From: a bacterium
GTDB lineage: Bacteria; Planctomycetota; Planctomycetia; Kolteriales; Kolteriaceae
Length of the DNA stretch: 64,000 nt
Direction: 5' to 3'
Assembly: GCA_019753235.1 (NCBI GenBank)
Contig: JAIELF010000007.1
Location: 26,081 to 90,080 of the forward strand
How positions within the stretch are numbered: the first letter of the stretch is position 1; each line of letters begins with the position of its first letter. Shown here piece after piece: positions 1-8,129 of this stretch. A program made the position numbers and the translations under genes. The notes below the pieces were generated by a model. The model was given only the letters and a program-made list of their open reading frames with translations, was not told the DNA's origin and made no database searches.

Positions 1-324
1 GCCGATCTCGATGGAGTCGAAGAATTTCGTCGTGAGATGCGCGATCGATTCGGCCCGGTCCCCGAACCCGCGCTCCATCTGATCGATCTGGCCGAGCTTC
101 GTCTGTTGGCCCAGATTTGGCAAATCGACGCGGTTCGGCCGGACGAGGCGGGGAATCTGGTAGTGCATTATCGCCATCGTTCGAGAATGGCGACTTTGGA
201 GAAACTGCGAAACCGGGAAATCTTTGCGATCGACGAACGGAGTGCCTACATTCGTGTCCCGGCCGACCAGCGATCGGGCGAGAGCTACGTCTCGATTCTT
301 AAACGTCTCTTGCAACCGAATTAA
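1..324 (+). CDS. mfd: Transcription-repair coupling factor Mfd, C-terminal fragment
   Basis: The open frame runs in from the left edge and ends with TAA at 322-324, giving the last 107 residues of a larger protein. The segment DRFGPVPEPALHLIDLAELR matches the start of the C-terminal TRCF (D7) domain of Mfd, the ATP-dependent translocase that removes stalled RNA polymerase from lesions and recruits UvrA. The D7 domain is autoinhibitory in known Mfd proteins. The helicase motifs lie outside the window, so the call rests on this one domain. The next gene, a secreted prolyl isomerase, starts 164 bp downstream on the same strand. Confidence 0.75.
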   Translation, partial: ADLDGVEEFRREMRDRFGPVPEPALHLIDLAELRLLAQIWQIDAVRPDEAGNLVVHYRHRSRMATLEKLRNREIFAIDERSAYIRVPADQRSGESYVSILKRLLQPN

Positions 325-488
325 TGTCGGGCTATGGCCCCATTTCGATGGATGCCTTCAAAAGCGAACTCGCGTGGAAGTCCTTCGCTGGGCTCGCGGT
401 CCTGGCGAATTCATCGAAGTAAGCCGAACCACTGGGTTTGGTTGAGGGTGTGCTCCATCGCGCTGACGGGTGGGAGAGTCCGACTGAC

Positions 489-1658
489 ATGAGCCGACGT
501 TGGTATTCAAGCCGAGTTATCGGCACAGCACTATTACTGGCCGTCAGTAGTTCGTTCACCTGGACGGCGTACGCGCAGATGGGGGGTGGCCAAGGCCCGC
601 AGAATGCCCCCAATCGATTGGCGGCCGAGAAGGACAAGCTGAAAAAGAATCGACCCAAGTATCCGACCTCTTTTCAAAACAAGGGTTTCAACTCGTTCAC
701 CATCGCTGCTGTCGTCGATGATCAAGTGATCCTTTTGGAAGACGTTCTCGCTTCGATCCGCCCGGAACTCGATGTACGGCGGAAGCAGATGCCGCCCGCG
801 CAGTTCCAAGAGTTCGAAAAGCAGCGCATTCAAGGGGCTGTCAAAAATCGGATTCAACAACAGATCGTGCTCAATGAACTCAAAAAGAAGGTTCCCAATG
901 CCGAAGCGCTCGACCGAATTCGGCAAGCGGCGAGCGGGGACTTTGAAAAGTACATGAGTAAAGTCGCGAACGACAACAAAATGAAATCGCGAGATGATTT
1001 GATCGCTCAACTGAAGAAAGAGGGGACCGATCTCGAAACGCTGAAGTCGAACTTCGTCGACAACATGATCGCCATGCAGTACCTCAATTCGCTGATCGTG
1101 CCGAAATTGACCGATTCCACTCGCGAGCAAATGGAAGAGTTCTACCAGGAAAACATTGCTCGCTGGTCGACCGAGTCGGGTGCCGTTTGGCGGCAGATCG
1201 AAGTGAAGAAGGGGAACGATCCTGGGAAGGCTCAGCAGAAGATCAAAGCCATCCAGGCCGAACTTCAAGCTGGGGGGGATTTCGGCGAGATCGCAAAGAA
1301 ATCCAGTGAAGGCCCTACGTCGCGAGCCGGCGGGCTCTGGAGCCGAGTCAGCAAGGGAAGCTATGCCGACCCGCTGGTGGACAAAGCGATATTCTCGATT
1401 CCCGTGGGAGAAGTTTCGCCGATCATTGACGGACAGACAAGCTATCACCTCATTCGCGTCGAAGAGCGAAATGACGGCAGCCCCAAGCCCTTCGTCGACG
1501 TGCAGGATGAAATCCGCAACGAGCTAAAACGTCGACAGATCGAAAAGCAACGGAAGGTCGTCGTCGACAAATTTGCCGAAAGCCATCGCGTCGAGACCAT
1601 GTTCGACGAAGCCAAGACCGAAACAGCCGAGAGTGAGACGCTCGGCCTAAAGCGATAA
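489..1658 (+). CDS. Secreted parvulin-type peptidyl-prolyl cis-trans isomerase (SurA/PrsA-like)
   Basis: A 389-residue exported foldase. An N-terminal signal peptide (residues 1-29, ending AYA before Gln30) is followed by a SurA-like helical chaperone region rich in Lys/Glu/Gln (about 45-215) and one PpiC rotamase domain (about 220-325). The rotamase shows the family pattern DFGEIAKKSSEGPTSRAGG and later FSIPVGEVSPII. A longer TTG start at 438 is open, but ATG 489 has GGGAGAG upstream and puts the signal peptide at the N terminus. It probably helps fold exported or outer-membrane proteins. Only one parvulin domain is present, where E. coli SurA has two. Confidence 0.85.
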   Translation: MSRRWYSSRVIGTALLLAVSSSFTWTAYAQMGGGQGPQNAPNRLAAEKDKLKKNRPKYPTSFQNKGFNSFTIAAVVDDQVILLEDVLASIRPELDVRRKQMPPAQFQEFEKQRIQGAVKNRIQQQIVLNELKKKVPNAEALDRIRQAASGDFEKYMSKVANDNKMKSRDDLIAQLKKEGTDLETLKSNFVDNMIAMQYLNSLIVPKLTDSTREQMEEFYQENIARWSTESGAVWRQIEVKKGNDPGKAQQKIKAIQAELQAGGDFGEIAKKSSEGPTSRAGGLWSRVSKGSYADPLVDKAIFSIPVGEVSPIIDGQTSYHLIRVEERNDGSPKPFVDVQDEIRNELKRRQIEKQRKVVVDKFAESHRVETMFDEAKTETAESETLGLKR

Positions 1659-1777
1659 TGCTCTCTCAATTCTTATTTGGCCAGCCTCACGACGCCCATC
1701 GAGCGACTCAATCCCCGTCGAACACGTTTAGGACCCCATAGATTGCTCGAAGACTCTTTGAGTGAGGGAACTCCATC

Positions 1778-2272
1778 ATGCGCGACCAGCGATTGCCGAT
1801 CATTTTGTTGCCGAAGGAGGGAACGCTTCTTGATGCGGGGGGCGATCGGTATCGAATCTTAGCGACACAAGCGACCACGGACGGAACCTACGGTCTGTGG
1901 GAAGCGAACGTCCCTCCCGGCGGCGGGCCTCCTCCTCATCGACATTCCCGAGAAGAGGAAGGCTTCTACATCATCGCCGGCGAAGTTGCGGTCTATGTGG
2001 ATGGACGCCGTGTCCTCGCTCAGCCAGGAAGTTTCATCAACATGCCTAAAGGGACGGCACATTGGTTTCGCAATGAAAGCGACCAACCCGCCAAGATGCT
2101 GGTCTTGGTGTCGCCTGGTGGGATGGAAGGTTTATTCGAAAAGACGGGACAGCTCGTCACGAGTATCGACGAACCGATCCCGCCCATCACCGATCGCGAG
2201 AAGGGACTTATTGCTCGGCACGCTCCGGAGTTCGGCATCGAGCTGATCCATCCTCCGAATCACGGAGAATGA
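1778..2272 (+). CDS. Cupin-domain protein
   Basis: A 164-residue single-domain cupin. The metal-binding motif 1 is visible as PPHRHSREEEGFYIIAGE (two His and Glu, about residues 50-67). Motif 2 follows as PGSFINMPKGTAHWFRN (His about residue 95). Proteins of this shape include quercetin dioxygenase-like enzymes and sensor cupins, so the substrate cannot be read from sequence. The ATG at 1778 has GAGGGA about 10 bases upstream. No signal peptide is present, so it should be cytoplasmic. Its neighbours are unrelated in function, and the next gene is convergent. Confidence 0.8.
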   Translation: MRDQRLPIILLPKEGTLLDAGGDRYRILATQATTDGTYGLWEANVPPGGGPPPHRHSREEEGFYIIAGEVAVYVDGRRVLAQPGSFINMPKGTAHWFRNESDQPAKMLVLVSPGGMEGLFEKTGQLVTSIDEPIPPITDREKGLIARHAPEFGIELIHPPNHGE

Positions 2273-2298
2273 ACCGTCTGCCGAGAGCATCGATCGCG

Positions 2299-3627
2299 TT
2301 ACTTGGCACCGGTGGTTTGTTTGCTGGCCGTTTTCCCAGCGAAATCTAGGCTCTGAACAACGACCAAATCGTTGTCCCCCAGATCTGCTTCGTGATCAGG
2401 CTCGGTCAGGAACGAAAACAGCAGTTGCCGACCGGACGAATCCCGCGCGATGTAGTGACGTTGCACGAGTTGCACGTTCCCCTTGGTTCCTTTGGCCCGC
2501 ACCACACGAACCTGGAATGGTCCATCGGATTGCAGGTCTTCGCTCCGGACGATTTCGTCGATTTTGATGTCGCCCGCTTGAATGATCATCGTTTGCAATT
2601 GCTCGGCCGTCAGGTCCGCAATGTTTTTGTTCTCGGCAAGCACGGTGATGTTGAGCTGCGAAACCATCTCTCGGCCCACGAGTCGCCTGAGAATCGCGCG
2701 GTCGTTTTCCATCAGCGTGACATGCCAGCGCCGATCATGCAGAAAACGAAAACGCTTCTTCGGATCTTCGAAACTCAACAGCAGCTCGGCATCACCTGCC
2801 TTGGCATGGAACTTGGCGATCGCGTTGTCGGCTAGGTTCGGCGATTCGCCCGCGGATCGCTCGATCTCGATCGTCGCTTCGTAAGCACCGGCCGGGCTGA
2901 CGGGGCTGGGGGCTCGCGAATCGATTTGCTTCCATTGAACCTTCGTGATGAGTTGTTCTTCGCGATCGAACGTCAGCGTTGCTTCCACATTCGACTTCAC
3001 TTCAGAACCGAATGCCAAGCCATGAATTTTGCCGTTAACGCCGATGATTGCTTGTTCCTCGGTCAGTTCCTTCAGCGTGCACTCGATGGTCGAGGTGACG
3101 AATTCTTCGAGATCACAAGCCCGCATCTGTGCCTTTTGAGTTGGCTCCCATTTATCCCCCTTTTTGACCTCCTTCTTCGGAAGGAAGGCAGGAAGCTGGG
3201 TCGTATCGAGAACATCCTGAATTAGCTCGGCTTCGTCCGAAGAAAAAGGACCCGACGGACTCCAAAGTTCGAGCCCGGTGTCGGTCGAATGCCCCAGTGC
3301 CAAACGCATGTCGGAACGGATTTGTCGAGGGTCTTCGGTTTGACCGAGCACGAATTTGGCGCGGGCATCTTCGTAGAACCGGGCAACCTCGCTGGCCGTG
3401 CCATCGGTATCGACAGAAAGAACTCGCTCGGGATAGACGAGCAGCGCTTGTCCCGCGACGTTGAGATCCTTTTTGTCGACCTGAATCGTGCCGCGAAGAA
3501 CCAGATGGAGCTTCGTTTTAACCTGCGAGCCAGCGTGGACCGGTTCTTCAAGCTTGACGGCTTCGCCGTCGGCAAGCACGGCGGGAACGATAGCACAGAA
3601 AACGACCCCGAACAGATTGCGTGACAC
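2299..3627 (-). CDS. Secreted protein of unknown function
   Basis: A 442-residue protein that I do not recognise. I chose the GTG start at 3627 because AAGGAG lies 8 bases upstream and a signal peptide follows at once (about residues 1-20, ending AVLADG). The frame stays open to 3687 but has no better ribosome site there. The mature part alternates beta-type stretches with charged linkers and has no Cys-rich, heme or catalytic motif that I can identify. It is probably periplasmic or surface-located. It is divergent from the DUF1080 gene and convergent with the cupin gene, 26 bp away. Confidence 0.65.
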   Translation of the reverse strand: MSRNLFGVVFCAIVPAVLADGEAVKLEEPVHAGSQVKTKLHLVLRGTIQVDKKDLNVAGQALLVYPERVLSVDTDGTASEVARFYEDARAKFVLGQTEDPRQIRSDMRLALGHSTDTGLELWSPSGPFSSDEAELIQDVLDTTQLPAFLPKKEVKKGDKWEPTQKAQMRACDLEEFVTSTIECTLKELTEEQAIIGVNGKIHGLAFGSEVKSNVEATLTFDREEQLITKVQWKQIDSRAPSPVSPAGAYEATIEIERSAGESPNLADNAIAKFHAKAGDAELLLSFEDPKKRFRFLHDRRWHVTLMENDRAILRRLVGREMVSQLNITVLAENKNIADLTAEQLQTMIIQAGDIKIDEIVRSEDLQSDGPFQVRVVRAKGTKGNVQLVQRHYIARDSSGRQLLFSFLTEPDHEADLGDNDLVVVQSLDFAGKTASKQTTGAK

Positions 3628-3994
3628 TCGCCCGACTCCTTGCCCTGGTGTAGGTCTTTGCGAAAAGGACCGATGGACCAACATCACATCACGATCCTAC
3701 CGAACCGCAACGCCTGTCGACCCATTCGTTAGTAAATCGGACACACAATTGTGTCAATCGAGCCCCGGCAGCGGTCGTTGCCTAGGTGAATCTGAACAAA
3801 AGTGAGTCTTTACCGAGTTCTCGGCTCCTTCTGCGTTCCGGTACTGGCATGAGGGTGGGCGTTGCTTTAACATCTGGCCTGGGGAAGGCGCTCCTAAGTT
3901 GAGTGCCAAGGAAGACATAGGCATCCATCGGAAGGGCCTGATGCCGACGACGGCAATCAAGGTCGACCTACCGATCGAGCGGGAGTATTGGAAC
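3628..3994. other. Divergent intergenic region
   Basis: These 367 bp lie between two genes that are transcribed away from each other and both encode exported proteins. The only structure I see is the perfect palindrome at 3743-3754, listed separately. No convincing small ORF or terminator was found. Confidence 0.5.
3743..3754. promoter_or_regulatory. Candidate operator palindrome
   Basis: The sequence ACACAATTGTGT is a perfect 12-base palindrome, set in a wider GACAC-N6-GTGTC inverted repeat. It sits between divergent start codons at 3627 and 3995, a typical place for a regulator site serving both genes. No regulator is known for it; the assignment rests on symmetry and position. Confidence 0.35.
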
Positions 3995-5023
3995 ATGCTG
4001 CGACTGGTGAGGGTGGCGGCCCTCTTGACCTTCGGGGTGATGATCGCTGACGTGCGAGCAGGCTCAGAAGATCTCGACAAGATCGATCCCGTTATGGGCT
4101 ACTGGGAGGGAGAATGGAACGACGAGATGTCAGGGGCTCAAGGCTTCTGCTCGGCCCGGATCGTCGGCCAAGCCAAGCTGAGCTTTCGATGTCTCTTCGA
4201 AGCCGAAGTCGATGGGGCGGCGGCGGAGTTCGAGTTTCCTCTCAAGGCCGAGAGTGCCGAGAACCTCGAATTTGTGGGCAAGATCGACCTGGGCGATGAA
4301 CGGGGAGGCGAAGCCGACTACAAGTACACGGTAAAGGAAGGCAAGCTCACGGGCACCGTCTCAAACGATTCGGTAAAGGTCGCCATCACGATGGAGCGAG
4401 TTTACCGCAAGCCTCCGACCCTTGGCGCGAAAGCTCCCGAAGGGGCGAAGGTGATCTTCGACGGGACAAGTCTCGACAACTTCACCAAGACGGACGGTAA
4501 GCCCGCCAAATGGCGATTGGTCGAAGGAGGGGCGATGCAAGTTGCTCCTGGTGGCGGGAACATCGTCTCGAAAGATAAGTTCCTCGATCAGGCGATTCAC
4601 ATCGAGTTCCGAACGCCTTACATGCCCGGCATGCGTGGTCAGGCCCGCGGGAACAGCGGAGTTTATGTCGGAGGCAATTTCGAAGTTCAAGTGCTCGATA
4701 GTTTTGGCGAGCCCGCTCGCGATAACGAAGCTGGTGGCGTTTACAAGATCGCCGTTCCCAAGGAAAACGCTGCATTACCGCCAGGCGAATGGCAAGCATA
4801 CGACATCACGTATAAGGCCCCGAAGACCGATAGCTCGGGCAAGATCACGACGCCGGGCGAAATGACGGTAGTCTACAATGGCAAAACCATTCATGATAAG
4901 ATCGCGGTCAACGCCATCACACAAGGTGGAGCTGGCGGCGACATGGGCAAGCCTGGGCCATTGTTGTTGCAAGATCATGGCAACCCGGTCGAGTTCCGCA
5001 ACATTTGGATCAAGCCTCTTTAA
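3995..5023 (+). CDS. Secreted 3-keto-disaccharide hydrolase domain (DUF1080) protein
   Basis: A 342-residue exported protein. A signal peptide (about residues 1-22) is followed by a beta-rich region with GYWEGEWND (about residues 33-41) and then the DUF1080 domain (about 145-340). DUF1080 hallmarks include GAKVIFDGTSLDNF at its start, RGNSGVYVGGNFEVQVLDSF in the middle and a closing PVEFRNIWIKPL. The family has a concanavalin-like lectin/glucanase fold and is greatly expanded in Planctomycetota; some members hydrolyse 3-keto-glycosides. ATG 3995 is preferred over the upstream ATG at 3899 because GGGAG lies 9 bases upstream and the signal peptide becomes N-terminal. A strong terminator follows the gene. 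Confidence 0.85.
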   Translation: MLRLVRVAALLTFGVMIADVRAGSEDLDKIDPVMGYWEGEWNDEMSGAQGFCSARIVGQAKLSFRCLFEAEVDGAAAEFEFPLKAESAENLEFVGKIDLGDERGGEADYKYTVKEGKLTGTVSNDSVKVAITMERVYRKPPTLGAKAPEGAKVIFDGTSLDNFTKTDGKPAKWRLVEGGAMQVAPGGGNIVSKDKFLDQAIHIEFRTPYMPGMRGQARGNSGVYVGGNFEVQVLDSFGEPARDNEAGGVYKIAVPKENAALPPGEWQAYDITYKAPKTDSSGKITTPGEMTVVYNGKTIHDKIAVNAITQGGAGGDMGKPGPLLLQDHGNPVEFRNIWIKPL

Positions 5024-5069
5024 CGAGGTCGATACTAGCCTCGATCGAGTGGTCGATCGTCAACACGAT

Positions 5070-5103
5070 GGGGGATGGGGATCAATACCCATCCCCCGTT
5101 TCA
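5070..5103 (+). terminator. Rho-independent terminator
   Basis: A 10-bp GC-rich stem (GGGGGATGGG at 5070-5079 with CCCATCCCCC at 5088-5097) has an 8-base loop and is followed by GTTTCAATTCTT. It lies 47 bases after the DUF1080 stop codon and between convergent genes, so it may also act on the minus strand. Confidence 0.7.
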
Positions 5104-5114
5104 ATTCTTGGACG

Positions 5115-5438
5115 TTACCAACCAATTGCCATGTTTGATTCGATGGCCTTGCGAGCTCCGTCCAAATCCGTCCCGGTCTCCTGCATGTAGAGTCTGATCG
5201 CATGCAGCTTGTCACCCGAAGATCGCGCGAGGCATTCCCTTGCCGTCGTGCAGGGATCCACCGATCCCTCGATCCCGAGCATCCGCTTCGAAATCACCCA
5301 CGCGTCGCGCGGGCGAGAGGTCACGCGAAGAATCGCTTCCCCGCTGTAGTTGTCTTCACAGAATTGCCGGGCGTTTTCTTTATCGTTCGCCCAAACGATC
5401 ATGATGTGACCTTCCGTCTCTACCTCGAACAAAGCCAT
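5115..5438 (-). CDS. Small protein with L7/L12 C-terminal-domain-like tail
   Basis: A 107-residue cytoplasmic protein. The last third contains KLHAIRLYMQETGTDLDGAR followed by KAIES. This follows the pattern of the ribosomal protein bL12 C-terminal domain (K-x-x-x-I-R/K, TG, L, A-R/K, IE). The N-terminal part (MALFEVETEGHIMIVWANDK onwards) is unrelated to ribosomal L12. ATG 5438 was chosen because GGAGGG lies 9 bases upstream; the frame continues to 5600 without a good start. The gene is convergent with the DUF1080 gene. The L12-like reading is from pattern only and no function is known. Confidence 0.6.
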   Translation of the reverse strand: MALFEVETEGHIMIVWANDKENARQFCEDNYSGEAILRVTSRPRDAWVISKRMLGIEGSVDPCTTARECLARSSGDKLHAIRLYMQETGTDLDGARKAIESNMAIGW

Positions 5439-5729
5439 GGCTGGCATCCCTCCAAACATCGGACCACGAGCCACGCGGCACGGAGCACAGCGCTTCGAAT
5501 GTCGCTTTCCCGAGGCTATCGAGTCCGACCGGGGCTTCGCAATGGGATGACTCGATAAAGAACAAGAATCGCCAAGAAAGTCTGCCTGCTCTTCCGACAA
5601 GGACGATCATGCCGATCCGTCGGCTGGCCGCAGGCGGTATGATGGCTTTAAGTGGTCTCGGCCGAGGCTGACGGACGCTCGGTGCGGGATCCTGGAAGTC
5701 GAAAAGGATTCTCCTTTCAAGGAGCGAGC

Positions 5730-7010
5730 ATGCCAAGCCGTTGGGTCTTGTGCTGCGGGATGGGTTTTCTTTTGCCGATCAGCATGGCTGATCTCCCGCC
5801 GGGCGAACCGAACCCGGAGGTGAAGAAGTTCATTCGACAATTGGATGCTGCCGACCCGAACGATCGAGACAAAGCCGAGCAGGCGATTTTGTCGCGCGGC
5901 TCCGATGTCTTGGATCAGCTCCCCCGGGCGGACGATCCCTCTCTCTCTGCCGAGCAAAAACTACGCCTTGGTCGACTTCTTCCGACGCTGATGGAACAGC
6001 GCGCAAAGAAATCGTTGGAGGCCAGCCGAGTCATCTGGGGCGAGACATCGCTCCCTCTGCAAAAGGTCATCGAAAGGATCCAAACCGAGACCGGGAATCG
6101 ACTCATTGATTTGCGTGAAAGCCTTGAACAGGGCTCCGCCGACGTCCGCCTGGATCCACTTCGCAAAGAAACGACGTTCTGGGAATTCTTGCAATTGCTC
6201 GAGAAACAGTCGGGATTGATCACGTTTCCGAATCAGGAGGGGCCCGCCATCGGCCTGGCCGAGGGGGCCAAATTCGTGGGGCCCGAAGTCCTTGCCGGCC
6301 CGCTTCGCCTACGGGTCAACCGCGTTATCTGTCGGAGGGAGTTTATCGGCGAAGGGACTCTCCCCGAGCTTTTCTTCGATATCTCGATCGACATCGAGCC
6401 TCGGCTTCGCCCGCTCCAATTTCAGATCGCCGCCGACGATTTGACCGTCACGGATGAAGCGGGCAACAACGTCCCGTCGCGCGGGCCGGACCGGCAATAC
6501 TTGACGCTCGACGAGGGGGCGACCTCGCTGGCTGTTCCGCTTCGCTTTGAGGCGCCGGCTCGCTCGGTCCGAAAAATTTCTCGCGTTGCCGGCACCATTG
6601 AATTGGCGATCGCGGCCGAATCCATGTCGTTCGTCTTTTCCGAAATCACACAAGCAAAGAACGTCGAGCAACGGCGCTCGAACCAACAAGTCATCCTCGA
6701 TCGCGTCGACACCGAGCAGCCTGGCCTTTGGGGGGTCCATCTCATCGTGAGCCGAGACGACATCGACCCCGAAAGCTACCTGCAAACAGAACTCAGAAAT
6801 GAGGCTTTCCTGGTGTCAGCCCAGGGAGGAAAAACGCCGGCCGAGGGGGGAATGAACACGCAGGATCTGGGGGATGGGCGAACCGAGTGCGAATTCATTT
6901 TTGTCGACTTGCCCGGCAAGATCGAGGACTACAAACTCGAAGTGACCGTTCCCGGCCGGATCGTCCGGGGTGCCATTCCATTCTCGTTTGGAGAGATCGA
7001 ACTCCCTTAG
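5730..7010 (+). CDS. Secreted protein of unknown function
   Basis: A 426-residue protein with an N-terminal signal peptide (about residues 1-20, CCGMGFLLPISMADL). A helical, charged region follows (about 25-120), including LDAADPNDRDKAEQAILSRG, which looks like the repeat pairs found in other secreted planctomycete proteins. After it comes a beta-rich half without recognisable motifs. ATG 5730 is supported by AAGGAG five bases upstream. I cannot name a family. A weak stem-loop after the stop may end the transcript, and the next 440 bp are non-coding. Confidence 0.65.
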   Translation: MPSRWVLCCGMGFLLPISMADLPPGEPNPEVKKFIRQLDAADPNDRDKAEQAILSRGSDVLDQLPRADDPSLSAEQKLRLGRLLPTLMEQRAKKSLEASRVIWGETSLPLQKVIERIQTETGNRLIDLRESLEQGSADVRLDPLRKETTFWEFLQLLEKQSGLITFPNQEGPAIGLAEGAKFVGPEVLAGPLRLRVNRVICRREFIGEGTLPELFFDISIDIEPRLRPLQFQIAADDLTVTDEAGNNVPSRGPDRQYLTLDEGATSLAVPLRFEAPARSVRKISRVAGTIELAIAAESMSFVFSEITQAKNVEQRRSNQQVILDRVDTEQPGLWGVHLIVSRDDIDPESYLQTELRNEAFLVSAQGGKTPAEGGMNTQDLGDGRTECEFIFVDLPGKIEDYKLEVTVPGRIVRGAIPFSFGEIELP

Positions 7011-7030
7011 TTATCGAGCGAGGATGACCT

Positions 7031-7053
7031 CTCGCCGGGCGTCGGCGAGTTTG
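7031..7053 (+). terminator. Possible weak terminator
   Basis: The stem CTCGCC (7031-7036) pairs with GGCGAG (7044-7049) across a 7-base loop and is followed by TTTG. It lies 20 bases after the preceding stop codon. The stem and T tract are both short. Confidence 0.35.
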
Positions 7054-7326
7054 TGACGGTGGTGTGTCACCGAGGCGAGTGTCTCCCTTCCGACCTCAAA
7101 TTCTCCACCAGAAATCAGTTCCGCCTCGCTGTGCCGAATTCTGCCGGCAGAGCAAACACTTTTTTCACAACGAGAGTCGGTTTCTACAACCTAAAGCATT
7201 TGACTTCATAGATTTAGAGATGTCATCGAACCTGCACTTGTTCTTCATCCCGTTGACACAGAGTTGTGGAAAAGAAGCCTAACCTGCGAAACAGAAGGGG
7301 CTTGTGAAGATCTTGAGAAAGAAACG

Positions 7327-7354
7327 TTGACACCCCATATATTGTGGCTAGGAT
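7327..7354 (+). promoter_or_regulatory. Candidate sigma-70 promoter of dcd
   Basis: A perfect -35 box TTGACA (7327-7332) is followed after 16 bases by TAGGAT (7349-7354, four of six consensus bases). It would start transcription near 7361, about 90 bases before the dcd start codon. It lies in the most AT-rich part of the gap. Confidence 0.45.
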
Positions 7355-7453
7355 TCCTCTGGCCCCAACAAAATGTAGTAAAGTATTCAGGTGTTCATGC
7401 GTTCTGGCCGATACCAGGGAAGGCGGAATCGAGCATCCGGGAGAATGGGAAAA

Positions 7454-8011
7454 ATGGGTGTTTTGAGTGATCGCGACATTGTGGACGAGGTCAAGATCGA
7501 GCCGTTTGAAAAGGGAGTTCATCGGCCAGGCAAAATCTCCTACGGGGTCAGCTCTTACGGGTATGACGTCCGGGTTGGTCGAGAGTTCAAGATCTTCACA
7601 AATGTACACAACGTGGTGGTCGATCCGAAAAACTTCTCCGCGAGCTCGTTTGTGGATCACGTCGGGGATGAGTGCATCATTCCGCCGAACAGCTTCGCCC
7701 TGGCCGAGACCATGGAGTATTTCGAGATCCCTCGGGATGTGTTGGCGATCTGTGTGGGCAAGTCGACGTATGCCCGCTGTGGGATCATTGTGAATGTCAC
7801 TCCGCTCGAGCCCGAATGGCGAGGCCGGGTGACGCTGGAGATATCGAACACCACGCCGTTGCCGGCGAAGATCTACTCGAACGAGGGGATCGCTCAGCTG
7901 ATCTTCCTGCGAGGCGAGTCGGTCTGTGAAGTGAGTTATGCGGACAAACGAGGCAAGTACCAGGATCAGCGGGGGATTACGCTCCCGAAGGTCGTGGCGG
8001 CTTCTTCGTAG
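7454..8011 (+). CDS. dcd: dCTP deaminase
   Basis: A 185-residue cytoplasmic enzyme that converts dCTP to dUTP, feeding dTMP synthesis. The active-site segment GKSTYARCG (residues 102-110) supplies Ser104 and Arg108, and VTLE supplies the catalytic Glu129, matching Ser111, Arg115 and Glu138 of the E. coli enzyme. Length is normal for the family. Three ATG codons are in frame near the start; 7454 gives the usual N terminus MGVLSDRDI and has GGGAG about 10 bases upstream. The nrdJ gene follows after 118 bp on the same strand, so deoxynucleotide production and dCTP turnover are encoded side by side. Confidence 0.92.
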   Translation: MGVLSDRDIVDEVKIEPFEKGVHRPGKISYGVSSYGYDVRVGREFKIFTNVHNVVVDPKNFSASSFVDHVGDECIIPPNSFALAETMEYFEIPRDVLAICVGKSTYARCGIIVNVTPLEPEWRGRVTLEISNTTPLPAKIYSNEGIAQLIFLRGESVCEVSYADKRGKYQDQRGITLPKVVAASS

Positions 8012-8129
8012 TTCGTGTTTGAGTCCTTTCGAAACTGAACGAGGCCGATTGGACGGAGTTCCTCAGGAAGAGGCTCGCCGATCGGTCCCCTAATCATGAT
8101 GGCACCATTCCAGGAAGGAACCTTCTCCG

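Larger units (their letters stand above)
7011..7453. other. Non-coding region upstream of dcd
   Basis: These 443 bp hold no plausible gene. The left part has a small stem-loop at 7031-7049 and a 12-base palindrome at 7140-7151. From about 7150 the sequence becomes clearly richer in A and T than the flanking genes and carries a good sigma-70-type promoter at 7327-7354. The length allows a structured leader or small RNA, but I see no riboswitch core. Confidence 0.5.

Noticed and set aside
534..1448. 304-residue open frame on the minus strand
   Set aside because: It is antisense to the parvulin gene and has no start site or domain.
7140..7165. Palindrome TCTGCCGGCAGA followed by a T tract as a terminator
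   Set aside because: The palindrome has no loop and could form only a four-base stem, and the T tract is 8 bases further on.
8012..8129. Cobalamin riboswitch before the B12-dependent nrdJ
   Set aside because: The 118-bp gap is too short and shows no B12-box-like core.
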